A stretch of DNA of 64,000 nucleotides, taken from positions 263,322-327,321 of the forward strand of contig JANQPV010000022.1 of NCBI GenBank assembly GCA_028285305.1, read 5' to 3'. Origin of the DNA: Alphaproteobacteria bacterium (GTDB lineage Bacteria; Pseudomonadota; Alphaproteobacteria; SMXP01). Of the stretch, positions 14,513 through 23,872 are shown piece after piece. The position numbers and the translations under genes are program-made. Positions within the stretch are counted from its first letter, which is position 1, and each line of letters opens with the position of its first letter. Under the pieces are notes generated by a model, which saw only the letters and a list, made by a program, of their open reading frames with translations, searched no databases and had not been told where the DNA came from.

Positions 14513-16570
14513 TTAAAACCTCACCCTGATCCCGCCGAAGGCGGTGCGGCCTTCGCCAGGAAAGAAGCGTTCGTTGCCGAAGGCGAAATCGGCCCGTTCG
14601 GCATAATCTGTATTCGCGACATTGTTGACCCGGGCGTAGACCGTTACATTGTCTGTCGGCGAATAAGCAGCGCGGACAACAAGTACGTTGTGTCCTTCGT
14701 AATCGTTCGTGTTCGATGCATCGGTGAAGTAATCGCCCACATGACGCCATTCGAGTTCGGCGGACACTTGCTCGCTGGGGGTGATGATAAGCCGCGCGTT
14801 GGCCAGCCATCGGGGCGCGGAGTCGACGTCATCGCCATCGCGGATGGATTCGGCGCCGTTGGCCACGGTGTTATCGAAGTTGTAGGTATGGCGAGCATAG
14901 GTGACATCGCCGGATAAGGCCAAATAGGGTTTGAGCTGAGAGAAAAGCGTTGCTTCAACGCCGGTGTGGCGAGTCTTTCCGTCCACGACGTTAAAGCCGT
15001 CCGCATCGCGAAAGAAGAAATTCCGCTTCCACATGGTGAAGGCGGCAAGAGAGAGGTTCGCGCTGCCGCGGGTCCCACGTAAGCCAGCTTCAAGGGCGTC
15101 GAGTTCTTCCGGCTCGGCCTCGGCGCCCATTTGGTTTTGCTGCACGCGGTAGAGATCGGTTGTTTGTGGTGCCCGAGTGCCTCTGGCGTACCGGGAATAG
15201 AGTGTGAGGTTGTTGTTGGCCTCATAGGAGAGGCCCAGTTTTGGGGTCGGCGTTACGAATTCGTCCGTCCGGTCTGGAATACGGATGAAACGGCCGAATG
15301 TTCCGTCATCGGTATTGTTTGTATAGTCATAGCGCGTGTAGTCGACGCGAATGCCGCTTTCGAGAACCCATTTTGGCGCAAAGCGCCACCGCACCTGGGC
15401 GTAGGGCGAAACGACATAAGACGTAACGTCGTAATCGTAGTGGACGCCCTGAACGAATGAGAAGATTGTCGGGCGGGTCTGGACTTCGGAAAGGGAGCCC
15501 TTCGTTCCTTCTATGTCGAGGCCGGCAATCACCGATAGGTTGTCGGTGTCCCAGTAATAGGTCGTAAGAAGACCACCGCTCGCGTGACTGTTCTGTTCCA
15601 GTGCTTGGCTGGGCAGGAAGTGGAGCAGGAAGTCCATGTCGGTCCATCTCGCGTAAGGAGTCAGAGCGATGGAGCCATTGGTTCCCACTTGCCGTTCAAG
15701 ACGGAGGTGTCCGCGTACGGATTTTACATCACGAAAGGCTTGAGGAAAGGCGTTTTGGCGTGAGAGGCCCCTGTCCCGAAAAGCTTCGGGGCCTTGGACA
15801 AACCCTGCCGTTTCCTGATTGAGATTCTGGTAGGACACCGCCCCGCCAACCGACCAGGTTCCCACATCCTTTACAATCTGCAATTTTGCCTTTTGCTGGT
15901 CATAACCAGAATCCGAGCGATAGCCAGCGTCATGGGCGGCGTGCACATCCAGTCTCAAGCGTGCAGCCCGGGTGCTCTTTCCGATCGGACCGGATACGAA
16001 ACCAGAACCCTTGGTCAACCAATGGGAGCCGGTGGAAATGTCGAGGCCGGCTGATTTGGAGTCCGACGGAGCTGCCGAGATGATGTTGACAAGGCCATGG
16101 ACTGCATTCGATCCGTAAAGGACGCTGCCCGGTCCTTTCACGACTTCAACGCCACCTGCGGTCTCGGTGGAAGCTTCGAATAGTCCGTTTACGTTGGCAA
16201 ATCCCGCTGCGCGCAAGGGGATGCCGTCCTCCAAGTACAAAAACGAGCCGGCGCCGGCACCGCCGGTCAGAACAGGGGAGCGGACAGCCGTGAGATGTTC
16301 TTGGCCGCTGCCGCGGTGAATATTGACGCCGGCGCTGCGGTTCAGGAGTTCGCTTGGATGGTCCGCGTTCACAATCTCGAGCTCACGCCGGTCAAATACG
16401 GCAATGCTGCCCATTACGGCCTGCTGTTCAACCGGCCGACGCTCCGCTGTTACAATGATCTGATCGATTTTGCCGACGCCGGGTTCTTGTGCGACGGACG
16501 TCTGTCCATGTAGCGCTAAGCTCGCCGCCAGCCCCAAAACAAGATTTTGGGCGCCCCCAAGTTGTTTCAT
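14513..16570 (-). CDS. TonB-dependent outer-membrane receptor
   Basis: A 685-residue receptor with a signal peptide (to about SVAQE), a TonB box-like stretch IDQIIVTAERR, a plug domain (~45-160) with VEVVKGPGSVLYGSNAVHGLVNII, and a 22-strand barrel ending GEGRTAFGGIRVRF. A YSRYARGTRAPQTTDLYR segment is the usual conserved barrel strand. It imports a ligand such as a siderophore, heme, cobalamin or another chelate with proton-motive energy from TonB. The Fur-like sites nearby suggest an iron ligand. No Fur box was seen directly before this gene. Confidence 0.9.
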   Translation of the reverse strand: MKQLGGAQNLVLGLAASLALHGQTSVAQEPGVGKIDQIIVTAERRPVEQQAVMGSIAVFDRRELEIVNADHPSELLNRSAGVNIHRGSGQEHLTAVRSPVLTGGAGAGSFLYLEDGIPLRAAGFANVNGLFEASTETAGGVEVVKGPGSVLYGSNAVHGLVNIISAAPSDSKSAGLDISTGSHWLTKGSGFVSGPIGKSTRAARLRLDVHAAHDAGYRSDSGYDQQKAKLQIVKDVGTWSVGGAVSYQNLNQETAGFVQGPEAFRDRGLSRQNAFPQAFRDVKSVRGHLRLERQVGTNGSIALTPYARWTDMDFLLHFLPSQALEQNSHASGGLLTTYYWDTDNLSVIAGLDIEGTKGSLSEVQTRPTIFSFVQGVHYDYDVTSYVVSPYAQVRWRFAPKWVLESGIRVDYTRYDYTNNTDDGTFGRFIRIPDRTDEFVTPTPKLGLSYEANNNLTLYSRYARGTRAPQTTDLYRVQQNQMGAEAEPEELDALEAGLRGTRGSANLSLAAFTMWKRNFFFRDADGFNVVDGKTRHTGVEATLFSQLKPYLALSGDVTYARHTYNFDNTVANGAESIRDGDDVDSAPRWLANARLIITPSEQVSAELEWRHVGDYFTDASNTNDYEGHNVLVVRAAYSPTDNVTVYARVNNVANTDYAERADFAFGNERFFPGEGRTAFGGIRVRF

Positions 16571-16865
16571 TCAGTCCCCGCTCGTCACTTTTCGCGGACC
16601 ATATCGCTCCTTTGTCGAGGAAGCAAATGCGCCGTAAACGGGGGCAGGCTGCCCATTTTTCGTTCAAAGGTTGTTCAGACAAGTTGAAGCAAATTGGTGC
16701 GGGGTATTTCACGGAATTTTGGCAGCCTGCGGATTGAATGCGCTCAATTGACCCGATCGTTCGCCTGCGGGAGTCCCACGGGCGTCATCCTATGGTTTCA
16801 GCACAAGGTGTGCGGAAGGCGCTATCCCCGTCTTCTTTGCCGTGTGTGTGCGAGTGGAGGTTGCC

Positions 16866-17870
16866 GTGAATGTTCTCGTGATTGGCGGGGCGGGCTATAT
16901 TGGCTCGCATTGCTGCAAAGCTTTGTCTCAAGCCGGATATACGCCCATCGTTTATGACAATTTGAGTAAAGGTCATGCGCATGCGGTCAAATGGGGCCCT
17001 CTTGAGGTTGGTGACACGGCGGATGGAGAGCGGCTTCATGATGTTGTTCGGCGCTATGACGTGCGCGGTGCCATTTACCTTGCCTCGTTCATAGAGGTCA
17101 GCGAGTCAGTTGTTGATTCCCTGTCTTACTACCACAACAATGTGGCCAACACCGTGTCCGTCCTGCAGCAGCTTCAATCGATTGGAGCCTTCGTCTTCTC
17201 GTCAACGGCAGCTGTCTATGGAGAACCCAAAACCATTCCTATCAAAGAGGATACGGAGCTCCATCCGATCAATCCCTATGGGTGGTCCAAGTTTATGTCC
17301 GAGCGGATCATTCAAGATCAATTTGCGTCAGGCGGTGTGCCCTATGCGATCCTTCGCTACTTTAATGCGGCCGGTGCCGACCCTTATGGTGAGATTGGTG
17401 AAGAGCACGAGCCGGAAAGTCATTTGATCCCCCGGGCGTGCTTGTCTGTCTTGAACGGGAAGTGCAGTTTTCCCGTCTATGGATCCGACTATCCGACCAG
17501 AGACGGGACAGCCATTCGGGACTATATTCATGTTACGGATCTTGCCAATGCGCATGTCCTCGCGCTCAGTCATTTGCTGGACGGTGGTCAGCCGGACATA
17601 TTCAACTTAGGCAGCGGTCAAGGATTGACGGTGCTTGAGGTGCTACAAGCACTCCGGGAAGCCTCCGGTGAAGTCCTGGATCTCCGATTTGAGGACCGGC
17701 GCCCTGGTGACCCGGCCGTTTTATTGGCGGATGCGCGCAAAGCCAAGCGGGTGCTTGGTTGGCGGCCTGCTATTACCGAACCGGAAGACATTGTGGGAAC
17801 GGCGTTTGCCTTTCTCAAGTCACGGGCCCTGCGCGATGCGCCGGTCTATCTGCGCCAATTATCCGCTTGA
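16866..17870 (+). CDS. galE: UDP-glucose 4-epimerase
   Basis: A 334-residue extended short-chain dehydrogenase. The N-terminal NAD motif is VLVIGGAGYIGSH, SSTAAVYGEP carries the catalytic Ser, PYGWSK the Tyr-x3-Lys pair, and YFNAAGADPYGEIGE and the C-terminal RPGDPAVLLADA are standard GalE motifs. It interconverts UDP-glucose and UDP-galactose in the cytoplasm. GTG 16866 is used because GGAGG lies 6 bases upstream. A sugar transferase gene follows 100 bases downstream, which ties it to polysaccharide synthesis. Confidence 0.9.
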   Translation: MNVLVIGGAGYIGSHCCKALSQAGYTPIVYDNLSKGHAHAVKWGPLEVGDTADGERLHDVVRRYDVRGAIYLASFIEVSESVVDSLSYYHNNVANTVSVLQQLQSIGAFVFSSTAAVYGEPKTIPIKEDTELHPINPYGWSKFMSERIIQDQFASGGVPYAILRYFNAAGADPYGEIGEEHEPESHLIPRACLSVLNGKCSFPVYGSDYPTRDGTAIRDYIHVTDLANAHVLALSHLLDGGQPDIFNLGSGQGLTVLEVLQALREASGEVLDLRFEDRRPGDPAVLLADARKAKRVLGWRPAITEPEDIVGTAFAFLKSRALRDAPVYLRQLSA

Positions 17871-17970
17871 TTGCTCTAAATCCGTCTCAAGATTTAGCTT
17901 TGTTTCTTTCGATATTTGGCGGTTCAGTTCACTCCGGTGAAATCTCCAAGGCCTAAGTTAGGCGTGGAAT

Positions 17971-18822
17971 GTGGAAGTGCGAACGCTCTGCGCATTGATG
18001 ATTGCGCGGAGCGGAATTGCGCTCTGCCCAAATGCCGAGTGGGCATTTCAATTTGAACGTCGAATGATGAGTGGTGAAATCATGGTGATGCCGTGCCGCG
18101 AGGTTTTGCAAGTGCGCAAGAAGGCGATTGCTGAGGGATCAGACTTTGCTTTGATCAGTACGGATCCAGGTGGCCCGCGTTTGTTTGATAACGGTGCGGA
18201 CAGACTCGCACCGCGACGGTCCATTAGCAAAAGAACCATAGATATATTTGGTGCGCTGATTGGCCTTGTCTTCTTTTGTCCTTTGATGATGATCCTTTAT
18301 GCTCTCATTCGGCTTGACGGTGGCCCCGCGCTCTATTCCCAGATGCGTGTTGGTGCCAATGGCAAACTCTTTCGGTGCTGGAAGTTTCGCAGCATGGTCA
18401 CCGATGCAGAGGCGCGATTGCAGAGACTGTTGGAGACCGATGCTGCTGCTCGCACAGAATGGGAACAAGAACAAAAGCTCAGCAATGATCCCCGCATTAC
18501 CACCCTTGGAAAGTTCATTCGGGTTACCAGTCTCGATGAATTGCCCCAATTTGTGAATGTCCTTAAGGGCGAGATGAGTTTGATTGGCCCTCGTCCGATT
18601 ATCGAGGATGAAATTAAACGGTATGGAGACTATTTCTTTCATTATCAAGCGTGCCGTCCGGGTATCACGGGAGCTTGGCAAGTCAGCGGCCGGAATGATG
18701 TGTCTTATGACGAACGAGTTCAGCTTGACAGGGACTATGCGGTACAGTGGAGCCTTGTAAGAGACATCGAGATCTTGATGAAGACTTTTGCGATCGTTGC
18801 GTTGCGCACCGGGGCTCGTTGA
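17971..18822 (+). CDS. Polyprenyl-phosphate sugar transferase (initiating)
   Basis: A ~280-residue phosphoglycosyltransferase of the bacterial sugar-transferase family. One hydrophobic segment (residues ~93-112, VFFCPLMMILYALI) precedes the catalytic part with GGPALYSQMRVG, FRCWKFRSMV, TSLDELPQFVNVLKGEMSLIGPRP and RPGITGAWQVSGRND. It lacks the four N-terminal helices of WbaP/WcaJ; only ~80 extra residues precede the membrane segment. It would load the first sugar phosphate on undecaprenyl phosphate. The start is uncertain; GTG 17971 and ATGs near 18064-18082 are all possible. Confidence 0.85.
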   Translation: MEVRTLCALMIARSGIALCPNAEWAFQFERRMMSGEIMVMPCREVLQVRKKAIAEGSDFALISTDPGGPRLFDNGADRLAPRRSISKRTIDIFGALIGLVFFCPLMMILYALIRLDGGPALYSQMRVGANGKLFRCWKFRSMVTDAEARLQRLLETDAAARTEWEQEQKLSNDPRITTLGKFIRVTSLDELPQFVNVLKGEMSLIGPRPIIEDEIKRYGDYFFHYQACRPGITGAWQVSGRNDVSYDERVQLDRDYAVQWSLVRDIEILMKTFAIVALRTGAR

Positions 18823-18837
18823 TTTTCTTTCAGCGTT

Positions 18838-19002
18838 CTAAATAAGAACGAAAACAACCCCGCCGACAGCGAGCCATGCCGCTATGCCAAGACCAATCGC
18901 GATGTAGACTTTCTGTTGGATGGAAACTTTGCCGGCATTGTCTTCGCATTGAGGAAGTCCCTCGATGACACGGCTCGGCCGGTGGGTGTGATGATTTTCC
19001 AT
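18838..19002 (-). CDS. Small single-helix membrane protein (tentative)
   Basis: A 54-codon frame reading MENHHTHRPSRVIEGLPQCE and ending in a clean transmembrane segment VYIAIGLGIAAWLAVGGVVFVLI. It lies alone between the sugar transferase and the metallophosphoesterase, is below the usual length cut-off, and has a believable small-protein composition. The ATG lacks a well-spaced ribosome site. If real it is a C-tail-anchored or small inner-membrane protein of unknown role. Confidence 0.4.
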   Translation of the reverse strand: MENHHTHRPSRVIEGLPQCEDNAGKVSIQQKVYIAIGLGIAAWLAVGGVVFVLI

Positions 19003-19120
19003 CTTCCCAAACTTTCGTTCGCGCTGATCCAGTCCGTAGGTTCGGTGATCAAGGTTCCCAAATGGTTAAAGCGTTCCTGTCGCAAGGCTTTCTTGGATCC
19101 CATTTCGGCGGGCAAACGGC

Positions 19121-20791
19121 TCACTCGTTCGCGGACGAGCCATAAATCTCGAGAATCTTGTGGGCATGGAATTGAACTCCAAACTCGTTTACGGCCTGCA
19201 CATTGAGCGTGTAGGTGCCGGGCCCAAGATCGTCGGGAAGGTCCGCTGCGTAAAGATGGGAGGAGGGCTCGGCTTTCACCCACGGCTTCAATTCGGATTG
19301 GTTTCTCAAGAATAATTCCTGGATCGCCGGATCGGGACGAACTACTTGGTTCATTTGAATCGGAGGTTTTGCCCCGATCGAGAATTCGACCTTTGAGTTG
19401 GGGCCTCCGTCAAAGAGATTGACGAGCACTTCGGCCGCCGGCACGTCGTCCACTGACATGCGGCCATCAAACAAGTCGCCGGCGCGAAAATCCCGCAATC
19501 CCTCATGGTTGATGCCATGATAGGCCACATCGAACATAATGCGCATTTGTTCGTCCGCGGGCCGTCCGGCGGCTTTGTATCTGACCGCTAAGTCAACGCC
19601 ATCGACTTCGAGGATGTGATAGCCGTTGGGCGTGCCGTCCCGCTGAGCAGCCACCGGGATGCCGCGTTCGTCCATCGGGCCGCTCCACCAGCTCCCCGAG
19701 ACCGTCGTCAGAACGTGATGGTGAAAGGTGCCCGGCCCCGCAAAGCCATCTTCGGCGCCGAAGTAGTGATGTTCGGTCGTATGCGTATGTCCGGCAACGG
19801 AATATAAGTGCTCGCGTCCTTCAAGAAGCTTGAAAAGGTCCGTGCGATTTTGCGTGTTGCGCGCCGGATGGTCCGGCTCGCCGATATACGTTCTAAGAGG
19901 TGCATGCATGGCGAGAAAAATGAGCTTATCTTGGCTCACATAGGAAAGTTCTTTTTCCAGCCACACCAGTTGCTCTTGGGATATTCGGGCTTCATAGCCT
20001 CCGGCGCCGCGAATTTCGCCGGGGTCGCTTTCGCCGGTTCCCTTGTAGTAGATGTTGTCCAGGATAACGAACAAAGCCTCTCCGTATTCGAATGAATAAT
20101 AGGGCGGACCGAAAAGCCTGATAAAGGTGTCGAGAGAGGTTTCGTCGTTTTCGGCCAGGAAATTCAACTCGTGGTTTCCGGGCACATTGTACCACGGCAC
20201 GCCGATCTGGCTGATGATCGCGTTGTAGCGCGGGAACAGGGACAAATCGTCGAACATGATGTCCCCTAAAGTCATGCCGAACTTGGCCTCGGTTCCAATG
20301 AGTTCGGCCACGACATCGTCTCGGATGTAGTCCAATTCAGCCGAGGTCTGGGGCTGTGTGTCGGCGAATAGGATGGCTTCGAATTTCGCCGGTTCATCTA
20401 CTTTAGTAAGCGGAAAATCGATGGTGGCGGGCAGCGGTCCCGTGGGTGCGATGCCGGGATAACGGAAGTTCTTGGGCGAACCTTCAGGATGGTGAATATA
20501 AAAGAACTGTGGTATTTGATGAGCGTTGACCGGGGCGGCATAGCCGGCGGGCTTGGTAATGAAGAGCACAGCAGGCGCGGCAAGCTCAATTGCGTATTTG
20601 CCGTTTGCGTCCGTGAGAACGATTGATTTGCCATCTGAAACCCGGACGGACGACAGACCCGCCTCGCCTGTATCAAGGACGCCATTGCCGTTTGCGTCTT
20701 CGAACACGGTTCCGCTCGCGACTTCGGCCCGGGAAGCTGTCGCGAGGAGCGCACCTGCGATCAAAACGGCTGCAAAAAAACTGAAACGCAT
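19121..20791 (-). CDS. Secreted calcineurin-like phosphoesterase
   Basis: A 556-residue exported protein. After a signal peptide (ending near ASRAEVA) comes an SdrD-B-like beta domain with GTVFEDANGNGVLDTGEAGL, a calcium-loop sequence. The metallophosphoesterase domain (~130-370) has LFADTQPQ, LGDIMFDD, VPGNHE, MHAPL and AGHTHTTEHH, i.e. the five metal-binding motifs, followed by a C-terminal beta domain. Comparable to MetallophosN/MetallophosC proteins. The substrate may be an external phosphate ester. GGAG precedes ATG 20791 by ~7 bases; the ORF extends further upstream without a good site. Confidence 0.85.
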   Translation of the reverse strand: MRFSFFAAVLIAGALLATASRAEVASGTVFEDANGNGVLDTGEAGLSSVRVSDGKSIVLTDANGKYAIELAAPAVLFITKPAGYAAPVNAHQIPQFFYIHHPEGSPKNFRYPGIAPTGPLPATIDFPLTKVDEPAKFEAILFADTQPQTSAELDYIRDDVVAELIGTEAKFGMTLGDIMFDDLSLFPRYNAIISQIGVPWYNVPGNHELNFLAENDETSLDTFIRLFGPPYYSFEYGEALFVILDNIYYKGTGESDPGEIRGAGGYEARISQEQLVWLEKELSYVSQDKLIFLAMHAPLRTYIGEPDHPARNTQNRTDLFKLLEGREHLYSVAGHTHTTEHHYFGAEDGFAGPGTFHHHVLTTVSGSWWSGPMDERGIPVAAQRDGTPNGYHILEVDGVDLAVRYKAAGRPADEQMRIMFDVAYHGINHEGLRDFRAGDLFDGRMSVDDVPAAEVLVNLFDGGPNSKVEFSIGAKPPIQMNQVVRPDPAIQELFLRNQSELKPWVKAEPSSHLYAADLPDDLGPGTYTLNVQAVNEFGVQFHAHKILEIYGSSANE

Positions 20792-20976
20792 GGAATTTCT
20801 CCTTACTTTCCAGCACCTTCCGCGATGGATGTCACAGTTCCATGACACTGGGTGCGGTGGGATGACACGGGTGCCAAATGCGCGGTCAGTGGCTTCGACC
20901 TTTGGGCTCGTTGTCCTTTAGCGCACGCGAGTGGTAGGGTCGTGTCTTTCCCAACTTGACTAAGAAAGAAACACTC

Positions 20977-22269
20977 ATGACGAAATCGCCCGAAGCCTAT
21001 ATCGCAGAAGCGGGAGAGAAAGCCTGGGAGATTGCCAACCTGCCTGCAGGGGTTGGCGAGCGCCCGATCAATAAAGTGGGCGTGATCGGGGCTGGCACCA
21101 TGGGTGGCGGCATCACCATGAATTTCGCCTCGGTCGGTATTCCCGTGACCATTGTCGAGACGAAGCAAGAGGCCCTTGACCGTGGACTTAGCGTGGTTCG
21201 CGGCAATTATCAGCGCAGTGCGGATAAGGGCCGCTTCCCGCCTGAGGAGGTGGACGCGCGCATGGACCGCATCTCCGGCAGTTTGACGACGGACGACTTG
21301 AGCGATTGCGATCTGATCATTGAGGCGGTGTTTGAGGATATGGACCTCAAGAAACAGATTTTCACCGCTCTGGACAAAATCGCAAAGTCCGGCGCGATCT
21401 TGGCGACCAATACCTCGGCGCTCAATATCGACGAGATCGCGGCCGTTACGTCGCGGCCTCAGGATGTGATCGGCCTACACTTCTTTTCGCCTGCCAACGT
21501 GATGAAGCTCCTCGAAGTGGTGCGCGCCGATCAGACGGCGGACGATGTTGTCGTGACATCCATGGCGACCGCCAAGCGGATCGGTAAGATCGTAGCGCTT
21601 GTCGGGGTTTGTCCCGGCTTTGTCGGCAACAGGATTCTCTTTTATCGACAGAACCAGTCCAATAAACTGGTCAATCAGGGGGTGATGCCGTGGGATGTGG
21701 ATGCCGCGTTTCGCGATTTTGGATTCCGCATGGGGCCGTTTCAAATGTCCGACCTGGCTGGTCTTGATATCGGCTGGAAGAAGGGTGCCAAAACTCAAAA
21801 TCCCATTCGCGATGCGCTGTGCGAGCTGGATCGGCGCGGCCAAAAGAGCGGTGCTGGATACTATGACTACGATGAAAACCGGCAGCCCACACCGTCTGAT
21901 GTCACCGCCAAAATCATCCAAGACGTGACGGGCATTGCGCCCGGGGCGTCGTCTCTGTCGGCGGATGAGATTATCGAAGCGTGCGTCTATCCCATGATCA
22001 ACGAGAGTGTGCGGATCCTGGAGGAGAATAAAGCCCAACGGCCGTCCGACATCGATGTAATTTGGATTTACGGCTATGGTTGGCCCGGGGACAAGGGCGG
22101 GCCCATGTTCTACGGCGATATGGTGGGGGCGGACAAAGTGCTCGCTAAAATGGAAGAGCTGGCCAAAGACGACCCCGCAATGGCGCCAGCGGATACGCTA
22201 AAGAAACTTGCGGCAGACGGCGGTAAGTTCGTGGACATCGATTGCGGCGGTCTGAAAACGGGTGGGTAG
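20977..22269 (+). CDS. 3-hydroxyacyl-CoA dehydrogenase
   Basis: A 430-residue NAD-dependent dehydrogenase. The Rossmann motif [14 protein letters not shown] is at ~35, with [26 protein letters not shown] and [17 protein letters not shown] (catalytic His), then two 3HCDH C-terminal domains ([13 protein letters not shown] and [17 protein letters not shown]). It is like the C-terminal half of FadB/FadJ without the enoyl-CoA hydratase part. It oxidises 3-hydroxyacyl-CoA in beta-oxidation or a related pathway. ATG 20977 is taken; TTG 20956 is in frame upstream. Confidence 0.9.
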   Translation: MTKSPEAYIAEAGEKAWEIANLPAGVGERPINKVGVIGAGTMGGGITMNFASVGIPVTIVETKQEALDRGLSVVRGNYQRSADKGRFPPEEVDARMDRISGSLTTDDLSDCDLIIEAVFEDMDLKKQIFTALDKIAKSGAILATNTSALNIDEIAAVTSRPQDVIGLHFFSPANVMKLLEVVRADQTADDVVVTSMATAKRIGKIVALVGVCPGFVGNRILFYRQNQSNKLVNQGVMPWDVDAAFRDFGFRMGPFQMSDLAGLDIGWKKGAKTQNPIRDALCELDRRGQKSGAGYYDYDENRQPTPSDVTAKIIQDVTGIAPGASSLSADEIIEACVYPMINESVRILEENKAQRPSDIDVIWIYGYGWPGDKGGPMFYGDMVGADKVLAKMEELAKDDPAMAPADTLKKLAADGGKFVDIDCGGLKTGG

Positions 22270-22316
22270 ATCTAGAAGCAGTCGGCGATCTCAAAATCAT
22301 CCGGGGAGACTTAGCA

Positions 22317-22814
22317 ATGAACCAAGCCAACCAGTCTGTTGTTTCTGGTGTCCGCACCACCATCATCCGGCAAGCCCTCTGGGTGATGATGATCGGACTC
22401 ATCGGAGGCTTTGGGTGGGCCTTCGCTCTCTTAGGTGAAGTGCGTTTGTCTCCCATTCCCGTTACCTTCTTTGAGTCCTTTCCTGGCGATCAAGCCCGCT
22501 GGAGGGGCGTGCATCTGGGCTGTCTGCTGAACGGAATTTTGGCGTTGGTGCTTGCTGCAAACCTGCGGTGGTTTGAGCTCTCAGCGTCCGCCGCCAAAGC
22601 TATACAGCTGGGTGTTATCATCACACTCTGGGGCAATACCGCCTTCTACATATTTGCCGTGTTTGCACAGAATCGGGGTTTGAGCCTGGGCGGCAATGTC
22701 CAGGGGCCGGGGAGTGTATTCGGGGCTCTGTCCTATCTCGGGGGCATGATTGCCGCGTTTGCGCTGATTTATGTTATCGTGCGCTTGTTGAGGACGAAGA
22801 TCCGTTCAGAATGA
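22317..22814 (+). CDS. Styrene-oxide-isomerase-like membrane protein
   Basis: A 165-residue protein with four hydrophobic helices. The order and local sequence resemble recalled styrene oxide isomerase (StyC): RWRGVHLGCLLNG, WGNTAFYIFAVFAQNRGLSLG and a GPGSVF loop before helix 4. His66 and Asn72 keep the H-x5-N spacing of the haem-binding His and active-site Asn, and Tyr111 aligns with the active-site Tyr. The Asp of that enzyme appears to be Thr here. GGGGAG precedes ATG 22317. It sits between a hydroxyacyl-CoA dehydrogenase and a diiron protein. Meinwald rearrangement of an epoxide is possible but unproven. Confidence 0.6.
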   Translation: MNQANQSVVSGVRTTIIRQALWVMMIGLIGGFGWAFALLGEVRLSPIPVTFFESFPGDQARWRGVHLGCLLNGILALVLAANLRWFELSASAAKAIQLGVIITLWGNTAFYIFAVFAQNRGLSLGGNVQGPGSVFGALSYLGGMIAAFALIYVIVRLLRTKIRSE

Positions 22815-22838
22815 CCTCTGGAGAGAGGAGGTTGAGCC

Positions 22839-23741
22839 ATGACCACTCATCCGATGGACGACATTCCAGTGCGCCGTCTCAAATTTCGTTTTGACGACGT
22901 GGACCCGTCGTGCGCGATGTGGAGTCAGTCGTCTCCGCTCTTTTCTTTGTTTTCAAATGCCTTGACCGTTCACGTTCCTTATTTTGAGCGGTATCTCATT
23001 CGGGCTCTGGGTGCCGCCAAGCGCAAACTGCCGCCTTCCAAATTGAGAGATGACGTCGAGGCGATCATCGGGCAAGAAGGGGATCATGCGAATTCGTTTA
23101 TCGCCTATAACGACTTGCTCAAGCGGCGCTATCCTGGTCTCGAAAAGCTGGAGCGCGAGTCAAGCGACGGCTTTGTCCGCCGGCTGAAGGAAGAAAACTT
23201 CAAGACACAAATCGGCTTTACGGCCGGTTATGAAACCTTTACGTTTCTGGCGGGCATGATTTTCCTAGACAATTACGACAAGTGGTTTGCGGACTCGCAC
23301 CCTGGGATCAAAGCCCTTTGGGTTTGGCATCAAGTGGAGGAAGTCGAGCATGGAGCGGTGGCTTTCGATGTCTATCAGCATTTCTTTGCCGAAGACGAGC
23401 TCTTCCGTAAGAAGATGGTTCTCGCCGCGTTCTGGCATATCGTAACTGAGACAGCCAAGGCCTACCTCCTGATGTGCAAAGCGGAGGGTTATTTTGATAA
23501 TCCGATCAAAGTGACAAAGGCGATAGCTTTCTTGCTGCGTGTGCTAGGCCAAATGATGTGGGCGAGCCGGCCGGTCCTGATCAAGACCTATCATCCCCGG
23601 CGGCATCCACTTGTCACGACACGGCAAAATCCAATCGCCGTGTCCTGGCGCCGGTTCCACAAAGCGGGCGGTGATGTCCTCGAAATCGACCGGGCTAAGA
23701 TGGAGGAGATCATGGGGATCCCGTCTCAAGCATCGCATTAG
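22839..23741 (+). CDS. Metal-dependent hydrolase family protein (PF10118, diiron-like)
   Basis: A 300-residue soluble protein of the PF10118 family, a ferritin-like helical bundle. The metal-ligand motifs are visible as AIIGQEGDHANSF (E-x2-H), GYETFTF and HQVEEVEHGAVAFDVY (E-x2-E-x2-H). Members are poorly characterised; a diiron oxygenase or hydrolase role is likely. GGAGAGAGGAGG lies a few bases before the ATG. It follows the isomerase-like gene by 24 bases, probably in one transcript, and would suit a lipid or hydrocarbon pathway. Confidence 0.75.
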   Translation: MTTHPMDDIPVRRLKFRFDDVDPSCAMWSQSSPLFSLFSNALTVHVPYFERYLIRALGAAKRKLPPSKLRDDVEAIIGQEGDHANSFIAYNDLLKRRYPGLEKLERESSDGFVRRLKEENFKTQIGFTAGYETFTFLAGMIFLDNYDKWFADSHPGIKALWVWHQVEEVEHGAVAFDVYQHFFAEDELFRKKMVLAAFWHIVTETAKAYLLMCKAEGYFDNPIKVTKAIAFLLRVLGQMMWASRPVLIKTYHPRRHPLVTTRQNPIAVSWRRFHKAGGDVLEIDRAKMEEIMGIPSQASH

Positions 23742-23872
23742 CCGCCCGTCCCCTTTTCGGCTGGCCACGTGTTGGAGTAGGCTCCTGATCTGGTTTGAGG
23801 TGCAACGGGAAGAGCACAGGTGACGCCCAATGACTTGTTTGTGGGGACAACGGCAAAGGCCGGTTAAACTTC

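Noticed and set aside
21475-22038. Minus-strand 187-codon frame within the hydroxyacyl-CoA dehydrogenase gene
   Set aside because: Covers an unambiguous dehydrogenase on the plus strand and carries no recognisable motif.
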